A stretch of DNA of 15,000 bases from Conus ventricosus. Its lineage: Eukaryota; Mollusca; Gastropoda; Neogastropoda; Conidae. The position numbers and the translations under genes were made by a program. Each line of letters opens with the position of its first letter. Within the stretch, counting starts at the first letter, position 1. Below the pieces are notes generated by a model. That model searched no databases, was not told where the DNA came from, and worked only from the letters and a program-made list of their open reading frames with translations. Location: positions 42,935,954 to 42,950,953 of the forward strand of contig CM031595.1 of NCBI GenBank assembly GCA_018398815.1. Direction: 5' to 3'. Of this stretch, positions 6,930 to 14,650 are shown in pieces.

Positions 6930-7390
6930 TTCCTGAACTTCCAATCGTGAGATCTGGGAAATGGCGTGAAATCTGGGAACGTCTCAGAGAACAGACTGAA
7001 TGTGGCCTTCCTAGCTCATTTTCTTTCAATTTCATGAAATTTCATGATATGCATCCATACATTTGAATTGTAAGTTGCATTTCTTTCAAGTTACATTGTT
7101 TCTCACGCACACTTGAGACATGTACGCACGCATCGAGCGCTCATCTTGTGTGTACGATTGAACATGCTTGACGCAAAGAAGGCCTCAGAAAGAGAGTACT
7201 TTGTGAAAATCATGCCAAGAAATTAATGATAAAAAAGTGACAAGAAGGCCAAAGATCTCAATTGCACCTAAATAAATTGTTTCCTACCTTATCTTGAAAA
7301 TCCATTCATTTTTCGTCTTATTTCTGCCCTACTGAGCTCTGAGAGACCACGTTCCCAGATATCACGGGCCTTCCCAGATATCACAGTACA

Positions 7391-7412
7391 TTTTGGGAAC
7401 GCGTTCCCAAAA
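7391..7412. repeat. 22-bp perfect palindrome, right arm
   Basis: Same GGGAACGCGTTCCC core as 6908-6929 but with TTTT/AAAA outer bases: the partner was replaced on both sides symmetrically. Confidence 0.9.
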
Positions 7413-7418
7413 AAATCT

Positions 7419-7449
7419 GTGATATCTGGGAAGCCTTCCCAGATATCAC
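7419..7449. repeat. 31-bp perfect inverted repeat
   Basis: Arms GTGATATCTGGGAAG (7419-7433) and CTTCCCAGATATCAC (7435-7449) around one C. It would extrude as a nearly loopless cruciform. Confidence 0.92.
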
Positions 7450-7521
7450 GTTCCCAGATTTCACGCGACACCGGTCCAAAGTGGACATCCTCCAGTGACT
7501 AAAGCTCAGTGTGGGAGTTCC

Positions 7522-7632
7522 GTTCGTGGCAATCTTTACATGGTACAAGCGATTAAATGACGACCGACTCCAATCACGACTCGCTGATAACTTTGAAAAT
7601 AGCGTCTGATGACGTGCACAACGCATTGTCAT
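7522..7632 (-). other. Copy 2 of the conserved minus-strand frame
   Basis: Paralogue of 4577-4687. The frame opens at an ATG at 7632 and stays open downward to 7381, running into the inserted element. The part shared with copy 1 contains QTLF, SRSS, NRLY and VKIATN. Not recognised; low confidence that it is or was protein-coding. Confidence 0.3.
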
Positions 7633-7652
7633 TATCTGAGTCGATATTATTT

Positions 7653-7701
7653 TGAGAGAGAGAGAGAGGCACACACACCGCGCGCACGCACGGCACGCAC
7701 G

Positions 7702-7751
<50 letters not shown>

Positions 7752-7752
7752 A
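7653..7752. repeat. GA, CACG and AC compound microsatellite
   Basis: A short (GA)n is followed by GC and CACG repeats and about 46 bp of (AC)n. It stands at the place homologous to 4741-5030, immediately before the shared TTGGTCACAAAA block, but carries AC on the plus strand where copy 1 carries TG. Confidence 0.95.
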
Positions 7753-7968
7753 CTGTTGGTCACAAAAAAGCCGGTGATACAAAAGGCCAGTAAACAACAA
7801 AAAGATAGATATCTAATTCCCACTCTTCTGGGAAGATTATTGTGTGTGCTTTTGGCGAGTGTGGACATTAAAACCTGAATATAACTAACACATCTCTTTT
7901 ATATCCACCGGGCTGTGGAAGCCACATTTTCTATGAGTCCGCACGCACACACACAACCTGGGCAACAG

Positions 7969-8102
7969 ATGTTGACGAATGCGACGAGCTGCTGCATAAC
8001 GTAATAACAGACACTGGACACAGCTGACCAGAATTTGGCTGTATATCTGTGCCTAGTCGCCGGGATTAGACTTAAGCACGAACACATTTCACATGACCGG
8101 TG
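7969..8102 (+). other. EGF-like exon relic in copy 2
   Basis: An AG precedes ATGTTGACGAATGCG, giving D-V-D-E-C-D in phase 1, the classic start of a calcium-binding EGF exon. An in-frame TGA appears about 16 codons on. The donor position that reads GGTGAGT in copy 1 reads GGTCAGC here, so splicing would fail. If it ever was an exon it is dead. Confidence 0.3.
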
Positions 8103-8469
8103 GTCAGCTCATCCAGTGCTGTGCATGTTCCTTTGATTTTATTATGCGTCTCTTTCGACTGACTCGGCCAGCTTTGGCGAACTTCTTTTTTAGCGTATGT
8201 GTTTTGGTATTCCACCTCACCTAAAAATGGTTGGTGTAGAAATTCTGGTATTCACACCGATCAATTTTTTTTCTCTTCTGTTGTTTTGATAGATTTTTAA
8301 TAAAATGCCCAGTAACTCAGGAATTCCAGCTATTCTTCGACGGCATTTGTGGAACTTTAGTAGGATCCTCTTTAAGTGAAAATTCGCAACTCCAATAACC
8401 GCACCTCTTGTAACATAATCGTGTCGCCTCTATGTTTATAATTCACACCTCTTAATTCATGGTGAATGA

Positions 8470-8489
8470 AACACACACACACACAACAC

Positions 8490-8534
<45 letters not shown>

Positions 8535-8545
8535 ACACACACACA

Positions 8546-8600
<55 letters not shown>

Positions 8601-8630
8601 CAATTAATGAAAACCTTAACAAATACAAAG

Positions 8631-8692
<62 letters not shown>
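8470..8692. repeat. Two long (CA)n microsatellites
   Basis: (CA)n covers 8470-8599 with a few interruptions, then again 8631-8691. About 30 bp of unique DNA, starting ATCAATTAATG, lies between. Overlapping His-Thr and Val-Cys frames are artefacts. Confidence 0.96.
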
Positions 8693-8702
8693 GACTGAAC
8701 AG

Positions 8703-8928
8703 TGTAGGCAATTAGAACCAGTCAGAACATTTGAAGTGAAAGAACAACGAAAGCATTTTGAACTGTGTGAACAATTGAACAAAAACAAGCGTCTATGGAA
8801 ATATTATTCCAGAATCGATGACACGAACAGCAAAAGAGATGAACCCCAACTTAACCAGTTTCCGACCGAAAGTGGGAAACCGTCTTCAAGAATGCATCTC
8901 TCGTCTTTGAAACACCGAGAGCGAGAAG
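8703..8928 (+). other. Candidate internal exon, unrecognised
   Basis: A 226-nt stretch starts after an AG (8701-8702) and ends at AAG before GTACGT, a strong donor match. It is open for 75 codons in the frame beginning TGT AGG CAA. The predicted peptide is charged and varied (pieces such as EQRKHFELCEQL and NKRLWKYYSRI), unlike the low-complexity frames around it. Against it: the acceptor is preceded by (CA)n instead of a pyrimidine tract, and no family is recognised. Confidence 0.25.
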
Positions 8929-8929
8929 G

Positions 8930-9480
8930 TACGTAAACATTTAGTAGCGAAACCCGTAGCCAACGGTATTGAGCTCTCGAAAAGAATGGCTCATAAGAAC
9001 CACCGATAGAAATCTGTCTATGTTGAGTTCCCCCCCCCCCCTTTTTTTTTTTTTGCTCTATGGTAATCTAGTATGGAATCATCTTCAGCTAATTGTATTC
9101 GGTCTACGTATGCCTGAGAGAGGACTTCTGCTGCATGATGTTGACGTTGATGTAGATGTTCTGATGCTGTACTAACGAGAATAGAGTTGAACGAACCAGT
9201 CTGTGTGTAAATGGAATTGTATACATGCCCTGTTGGAAGTAAATGTTTTGCTTCGAGGTTACCATGCTATCAAGGCCACACACCTCAAAACTCTGCTGAA
9301 TTTGAATTGTCTATTGTTCAAGCGTAAGCTCAGAATCCATTTGGCAATGGGTTACGTTATAGGTCTTTTTTCAGCAGAAACTAGGATGATACTGGTGTGA
9401 CAGCTTTTTTTTTTTTTTGCAATCAAGTTGTGACAGCTCTTCTTTACTTAGTTGTTGTGTGGGGGAGAAGGTACGGGGTG
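8930..9480. other. Region without a recognisable gene
   Basis: Mostly unique sequence with C and T homopolymer runs (9030-9055), a short GATGTTGACGTTGATGTAGA stretch (9136-9155) and a T run (9404-9418). Short open frames exist but have no recognisable content. Confidence 0.5.
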
Positions 9481-9490
9481 GTGAGTGAGT

Positions 9491-9526
<36 letters not shown>

Positions 9527-9667
9527 TAGACAGACAGGTAGACAGACATAGACAGAGTGAACATAATGCGTTGAGAACTCTTCTTTGGGGTCTGTCGCTG
9601 TATCTGTGGATGGAGATGGGGATTGAGAATGCATGGGGTAATAAAAGGGGAGACACAAAAAAGACGC

Positions 9668-9743
<76 letters not shown>

Positions 9744-9751
9744 AAGTAAGT

Positions 9752-9804
<53 letters not shown>

Positions 9805-9817
9805 TAAGTAAGTAAGT

Positions 9818-9876
<59 letters not shown>

Positions 9877-10028
9877 CATGATGTCAGATCTCTAACGCAG
9901 CGTATAACGAATCGCGTGAAGGGCTTGCTAGACTACTTGGTGATTATCCCCCTGCGCCTTCAACAGCAATAAACTTGATTACTTTTGACAAATCAACCGT
10001 TGAAAACAGGGGATTTATTGTAGAGAGA

Positions 10029-10062
<34 letters not shown>

Positions 10063-10080
10063 AGGGGGGGGGGGGGGGGA
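9480..10080 (+). repeat. Second duplicated unit, copy 1
   Basis: Collinear with 10890-11265. Shared landmarks are CTTTGGGGTCT (9583 and 10950), TCTGTGGATGGAGAT (9604 and 10978), GGGGTAATAAAA (9634 and 11010), a GC-to-TG microsatellite, and AGATTACTTTTGACAAATCA/TGATTACTTTTGACAAATCA (9976 and 11202). It then ends in (GA)n plus a G run (10062-10079). No coding content is seen. Confidence 0.85.
9486..9876. repeat. GA tract and higher-order TG/CGCG/TAAG array
   Basis: (GA)n at 9493-9524 is followed by GACA-type repeats. From 9664 there is GC, then (TG)n, then CGCG plus three TAAG (9738-9754), (TG)n, CGCG plus four TAAG (9801-9820), and (TG)n to 9874. The module TG-CGCG-TAAG is thus itself repeated. 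Confidence 0.95.
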
Positions 10081-10165
10081 CAAAATTAAGGAAATGCTTC
10101 GTCTTTCAGTCTCTCCTCGCTGTTCTACTACGCCTTACCAAAGCACACAAAGTAGAATTACAATA

Positions 10166-10189
10166 CTACAACAACTACTGCTACTACTG

Positions 10190-10225
<36 letters not shown>

Positions 10226-10226
10226 G
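10166..10226. repeat. (CTA)n trinucleotide repeat
   Basis: About 50 bp of CTA repeats with CTG interruptions near the left end, followed by a short AAT-rich stretch. Confidence 0.95.
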
Positions 10227-10277
10227 TATAAGGCTGATAATAATAATGATAATGAAGGAATAGGAATAATAGCTTAA

Positions 10278-10416
10278 CAACATGCTTTGATTAACACACA
10301 CACACGCGCGCGCGCACACTTGATAATATACATGCTATTTTCAGAAGAAGAAAGGTTCTAAAACAGGACGCAAAAAAGAATAGAAGACATGGAAACTCGC
10401 ATGAAGATGGCGTCTT

Positions 10417-10465
<49 letters not shown>

Positions 10466-10680
10466 GTTTATGGAATCCCGGTCATAAAGAAAATGATATT
10501 TATTACATTAGTAATAACTGTTGATTGGTTGAAATAAAGGACTACAGCGACAAACATGCTTTGATGGACACAGAAATAGAGTTAGAGAGAGAGAGGGAGA
10601 GAGAGAGAGGATATCACTTGCGGTGATCATGATTGATGGATAAAATTAATGCGAAAAGGGCTTGCAAGATCTTAGTGAGC
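10278..10680. repeat. Degenerate repeats with (GA)n, partial third unit
   Basis: ACATGCTTTGAT occurs at 10280 and 10555 in related contexts, about 275 bp apart. (GA)n lies at 10418-10463 and again at 10583-10610. The piece AAAAGGGCTTGCAAGATCTTA (10653 on, one base variant of GAAGGGCTTGCTAGACTACT at 9918) suggests a partial third copy of the 9480-10080 unit. I see no gene. Confidence 0.55.
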
Positions 10681-10779
10681 AACTTTCATTTATGAATGCA
10701 TCTTCATTTCACGGCTTGAATGATATACGTAGTTCGCGCACGCACTCGCGCGTGCGCGTGTGTATGTGTTGTGGAAATT

Positions 10780-10930
10780 GGAGGGGAGAGAGAAAAAAGA
10801 GAAAGAGAAGGACAGACAGACAGAGAGACAGAGGGAAACGGACAGACAGGCAATTAGACAGACAGAGACTGAGAGAGAGACAGAGAGTGTGTGTTGTGGG
10901 AGTCAGAGAGAGAGAGAGAGAGAGAGAGTA
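10780..10930. repeat. GA and GACA microsatellite
   Basis: An interrupted purine-rich block of GAGA and GACA repeats ends in a clean (GA)n at 10904-10928 and leads into copy 2 of the second duplicated unit. Confidence 0.92.
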
Positions 10931-11265
10931 TAACGCGCTGACAGCTCTACTTTGGGGTCTATGGGTCTATTGCTATGTCTGTGGATGGAGATAAGGATTG
11001 AGAATGCTAGGGGTAATAAAAAGAGAGACACAGAAAAAGTGATGCGCGCGCGCGCGTGTGTGTGTGTATATATATATAAATATATATACATATATATATA
11101 TATATACAGATAGATAGATAGATAGATGTGTGTGTGTGTGTGTGTGTGTGTGCTGGAATTCTTAGTGATTTTTCTCCTTGCGCCATCAGTAGCAATAAAC
11201 TAGATTACTTTTGACAAATCAAGCGTTGAAAAAAGAGGAATTATCAGGAGAGAGAGCGAGAGCAA
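10890..11265 (+). repeat. Second duplicated unit, copy 2
   Basis: Paralogue of 9480-10080 in the same orientation, with the same order of landmarks. The internal microsatellite differs: GC, GT, TA, GATA and TG here against GC, TG and TAAG there. Confidence 0.85.
11043..11151. repeat. GC-GT-TA-GATA-TG compound microsatellite
   Basis: Alternating GC (11043-11056), GT (to about 11068), TA-rich (11068-11106), five GATA units (11108-11127) and TG (11127-11151). Five repeat types follow within about 110 bp. Confidence 0.95.
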
Positions 11266-11300
11266 GAGACGCGCGCGCCGCACACACACACACACACACG
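11244..11300. repeat. GA, GC and AC microsatellite
   Basis: A short interrupted GA and GC tract is followed by (CA)n at 11280-11299. It marks the left border of the more unique region 11300-11710. Confidence 0.9.
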
Positions 11301-11710
11301 TGTACGGTAGGTACCTACCTGAACCGCTCGTTTTTGGTCCGTCATGGAAAAAAAGAACCAGCTCCACTTTTAACACAGTTCTCATCGATCCTGCCCGCCA
11401 TCGAAAGAGGAACGGAGAGGAGACCCCGACATACCATTGACACTCCCAGGCTGTCGTTTGTTTCACCTGTCGTAGGTCAAAAACGATCTCCCCTCGAGGT
11501 TGGCAACGCACTAACAGTTTGTGAACTCGATCAATGTGCGTCAGCAGTCGTCAACACCCAGCGGGGTTGGCTGCACTTCACGATGGCTGATGATAAACTG
11601 CCCTACATCATAGCTGGTTATCACGGCCACTCGGGCAACCTTCCCAGCACATCGCCTGCGGGCGGATACCAAGTTCCACTTCAGCTCGAACGAAGTTTAG
11701 TTTGTTGGTC
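11300..11710 (+). other. Unique, possibly gene-bearing stretch
   Basis: Richer in GC and free of simple repeats, unlike its surroundings. The plus frame is open across it. An ATG at 11583 in good context (CACGATGGC) begins MADDKLPYIIAGYHGHSG and continues open to 11753. If real, this would be a short N-terminal exon with upstream leader; the nearest weak donor is near 11732 (GAAGGTGCGA). The minus strand is also open for long stretches here, so strand is not certain. No family is recognised and coding is a guess. Confidence 0.25.
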
Positions 11711-13060
11711 GGAGAGGGGCGTGGGGGTGAAGGTGCGAAGAGTATGCGAGTGAGAGGGGGAAGAGTAGTGAGATGGGAGGGGGAGGGGTGTGTATGTAGG
11801 ATTGTGATTAGATAGGAAAAGGGAGCAAAGCAGTCGTGGGGTGGGGAATGGTGGTGGTGGCTGGGAGGAAGGGGGGAGGACTGTTGATCGAGGCAAAACG
11901 TAATTTTACACTGTGGGCGGTTAAGAAAAATCGAAAGTATCCACACAGTTCTTGTATTATTATAGACAAAATTTAATTCACAAGAAATGGCGTTTATATT
12001 CATCTATTTTGGTTTGGGATTTTTGTTGTTGTTGTCGTTTGTGTAAAATACTATTTTTGAAGATCAGGGAACATGATTTTTTTTCTTCTAATCTAATCAG
12101 CCCATCGTTTGGTCGACTTTTTCTTGCTGGTCATAGTTACTCAGTGCGTGAATTGGCGTGTCGGCTAGTACGGTGTATTCGTGTTGCCATATGCCTGTTA
12201 TGGCGAGCCTTTGTGGGGGCATATCCACACAACATAACACCGCAAGTCAATATCAAATGATGTGCACAATGGGAAAAAATACAAAATGAAGGAGATGAAA
12301 GAGAAAATGTCGGAAGATACAAGCGCCAATTCATTTTCGTCCCCTTTCAGATGGATGTGAAAACCGTTTCTCCGAATTCACACACGCGAACATGCATACA
12401 CCATTTATATAACAAATTTACTGCTCTCGTGATGAGAAAAAAAGACTTTGCAATCGGTATATCCGTTGTTCGAAACTTCTCACTGAAGAGAGATCCCCAC
12501 CCTCTCTTCGATTAATTCACTTGCTAAGATGTCAAAGAATAGTTTGGAATGCTAGCCCTGGAAAAATTTTGATCAAAAACTGGCTTCAATGTCGCAGTTT
12601 TAATTCGGAGAGAGGAGTAGAGAAGGGGGGGGGAGGGAGAGAAGGCATTCACAGTATAGCCCCATATCCATCTGAATAGCCTGAGTAGCCACAGCACCAC
12701 ACGCACCCACCGACCCACCACCCACCCACCCACACACACACACATACAGTATAACAGTCACATTTGCCATACCACAGACATGGTAACACAGAAAAACCCA
12801 GACGAATCGCAACCCCAACAAACGGCAACCACAAAATCATAACAGCTTCGATCAGACGCCTATTAACTCATAAACTCCCGTACATTATATTACAGCCAAG
12901 AGACATGTCGAATACAAACGATTAAAAAAAACACACATCTGAGTGCTTGTCCAAGTTCCCTCAAAAACATCGGATAAACCGACTTGTGTACAAACAGAAA
13001 ACAGAAAAAAGACGAAAAAAAAGTTAATTTCGTTCGTGGTGACTGAAGAAAGGTATGTGA
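11711..13060. other. Region without a recognisable gene
   Basis: It begins with a purine-rich, G-rich block (11711-11880) and is otherwise mixed unique DNA. It includes a G run at 12627-12638 and a CCCACC-rich, then CA-rich, stretch at 12705-12745. Frames on either strand are short and of biased composition. No RNA gene or repeat with a second copy in the window was seen. Confidence 0.5.
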
Positions 13061-13069
13061 GGCACATTA

Positions 13070-13104
13070 AACACACACACACACACACACGCGGCGGCGC
13101 GCGC

Positions 13105-13135
<31 letters not shown>
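13070..13135. repeat. AC, GCGC and CT microsatellite
   Basis: (AC)n is followed by a GCGGCGGCGCGCGC block and a clean (CT)n at about 13109-13135. Confidence 0.95.
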
Positions 13136-13138
<3 letters not shown>

Positions 13139-13703
13139 ATGGACTGCATGTAACCCCCTACTCCCTCCTCAACCACCCCTCCACACAAAAACTGAATATA
13201 TACAAAAAAGGTGGAGCGGAAGGAGGGAGGGGGGATCTTCGTAGGCAATGTAGTCGGCTTATGGCCAGTTCAAAGACAGCAGACGGACACGTTTCCCAGA
13301 TCGAACGTCAATGGAAAGGAGTGGTAATATGTAAAACGTCGTCATTTCCTGAAAACGCTCCTTGGGGAATGAGCACGAGGGCAAAGCAAGACATCGGAAC
13401 ATTTGACTTGTATGAATCACAACATCGCTAAATATGGTTATGTTTGACACGTGGTCAACACTGGTTTATAACATAATCGTTTTCGTTAAGTTCGGTTTAT
13501 TGCAAACAAGCACGAACATTTCATGGCAGCAAGCCTTCCTTATCATTACTACATAAATACTCCGAATAAAAGATGTTTTTTTTCTTATCCTAGTCAAGCC
13601 CCATTACCCCTAATTATACGGTTATAATGCCAAATGAAACACCAGAGCGAGGACACTGTAAATACTCGTGAATTGCTCAGCCTGCCTCATGACGTAGGGA
13701 GAT
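13136..13703. other. Region without a recognised gene
   Basis: The part 13256-13431 is unusually even in composition and open on both strands: plus to TAA at 13429-13431, minus from about 13450 to 13259. Neither frame matches a family I know. It could be an old element or exon relic. The rest, 13432-13703, is AT-rich with no visible structure. Confidence 0.4.
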
Positions 13704-14234
13704 TATAATAATAATAATAATGAAATATCTTAATTAGCGCCTATTCTCGGCTAGAGGCCAAGCTCTAAGCGCTTTACAATCACACTCGTTTAACACAACG
13801 GGCTGCCTACCTGGGTAGTGCCGACTGAAGAGCTGCCAGCTGGCGCTTCATTCAGTCGTTTCCCGTGTCATCCAGTCAGTATCGTTCAATATCGATCACT
13901 CATTTTCCTTTCTTCCTTCATTCTTTCATTTCTCACGCAGGGTGCATGCTATGTGTAACGTGTCATCCATGCCAACGGCCAAACTGGCCTACTCTTCCGA
14001 AAGTTGGTGATGGGATTTTACGTGTGTGCAAGATGTTATGCATGCGTTCACACACGGAACCTCGGTTTATAGTCTCATTCGAAGGACTGTATGGGAAATG
14101 GAGTCAGAACCAATGCTAACTCCAAGGGAAAAATCCCCTGTACCGAAACGCCCTGGCGGAGGTTCGAACCCGCAACCCCAGGATCACCAAGATTGCGAGT
14201 CAGGCGCTCTACCAACTGAGCTATTGCAGCTCCC
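13704..14234 (-). mobile_element. Long tRNA-derived SINE, about 530 bp
   Basis: Read on the minus strand it begins with a tRNA-like head (14234-14154), then a central body of about 230 bp, then a conserved 3' domain (about 13870-13730). That domain holds GGCAGCCCGTTGTGT, a GTAAAGCGCTTAGAGCTTGG block and TAGGCGCTAATT. It ends in an (ATT)n tail (13722-13704). The AGCGCTTTACA-type motif recalls the conserved 3' domains shared by several animal SINE superfamilies, such as Deu-like; family assignment is from memory and unverified. The 3' part recurs at 3095-3290 in the same orientation. No target duplication was found by eye. Confidence 0.85.
14154..14234 (-). promoter_or_regulatory. tRNA-like SINE head with Pol III A and B boxes
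   Basis: Minus-strand A box TAGCTCAGTTGG (14223-14212) and B box GGTTCGAACC (14170-14161) are both consensus matches, the internal promoter elements of tRNA genes. D-arm pairing (GCTC/GAGC) is kept. The T-stem has a bulge, and the anticodon stem and variable region do not fold well, so it is not a working tRNA gene. Its role would be to drive SINE transcription. Confidence 0.85.
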
Positions 14235-14295
14235 AAAGATAGTGTACCCAGTTTGATTTTCATACACACTGTCTTATCCTGCAGAGCAGCCCCCA

Positions 14296-14566
14296 CCCCC
14301 TCTCTCTCTCTGTTATGTGTGTGTGGTGTGTGTGTGTGTGTGTGTGTGTGTTGTGTGTGTGTGAGAGAGAGAGAGGAGAGAGTGTGAGAGAGAGTGGGTG
14401 TGTGTGTGTGTGGTGTGTGTGTGAGAGAGAGAGGAGAGAGAGAGAGAGAGTGAGTGTGTGTGTGTGCTGTGTGTGTGTGTGTGTGTGCGCGCGCGCGCGC
14501 GTGTGTGTGTGGCGCGCGCGCGCGCGTGTGTGTGTGAGCGCGCGCGCGCGCGTGTGTGTATGAAAG

Positions 14567-14634
<68 letters not shown>

Positions 14635-14650
14635 GACAGACAGAGAGTTA
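14296..14650. repeat. Switching TG/GA/GC microsatellite mosaic
   Basis: (TG)n and (GA)n alternate twice (14318-14450). Then come (TG)n and three GC tracts separated by GT tracts (14487-14558), and a long (GA)n at 14570-14631 ending in ACAGACAG. The overlapping frames of Ser-Leu, His-Thr, Val-Cys and Arg-Glu are artefacts. Confidence 0.96.

Larger units (their letters stand above)
6845..7474. mobile_element. MITE-like element with long palindromic inverted ends
   Basis: The two ends begin CCGGTGTCG and finish CGACACCGG, and about 130 bp of each end is inversely related though rearranged. The ends are built from a recurring GATATCTGGGAA motif, seen about eleven times in either orientation as TCTGGGAA or TTCCCAGA. 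The centre (about 7000-7310) is AT-rich without a reading frame. The paralogous site near 4531 is uninterrupted, so this is an insertion into copy 2. No target duplication is obvious. A non-autonomous foldback or MITE-type DNA transposon is the best reading; the superfamily is not determined. Confidence 0.8.
6790..8420 (+). repeat. Duplicated segment, copy 2 (interrupted)
   Basis: Paralogue of 4470-6340 in the same orientation. Matches run from CGTGTAAGCTCAACAACATG (6810) through the tails after the exon-like piece, including the pyrimidine-rich TTCTCTTCTGTTGTTTTGAT before AG at 8291-8292. It is split by the palindrome-rich element at 6845-7474. Copy 1 has continuous sequence at that point, around 4531. 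Its outer limits are not sharp. The 8190-8465 part holds no recognisable gene. Confidence 0.75.

Noticed and set aside
7116..7310. Possible gene inside the centre of the palindrome-rich element
   Set aside because: The centre is AT-rich with stops in all frames and no catalytic motif, so the element is treated as non-autonomous.
11211..11753. Whole 180-residue plus frame as one protein
   Set aside because: Its first third translates GA, GC and CA repeats. Only the part from 11300, and mainly from the ATG at 11583, is worth considering.
13259..13450. Minus-strand 63-residue frame
   Set aside because: The opposite strand is equally open and no family is recognised, so neither could be called coding; noted only as an even-composition stretch.
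14154..14234. Functional tRNA gene on the minus strand
   Set aside because: A and B boxes are good, but the T stem is bulged, the anticodon arm does not fold and the variable region is too long. It is followed by a SINE body and tail.
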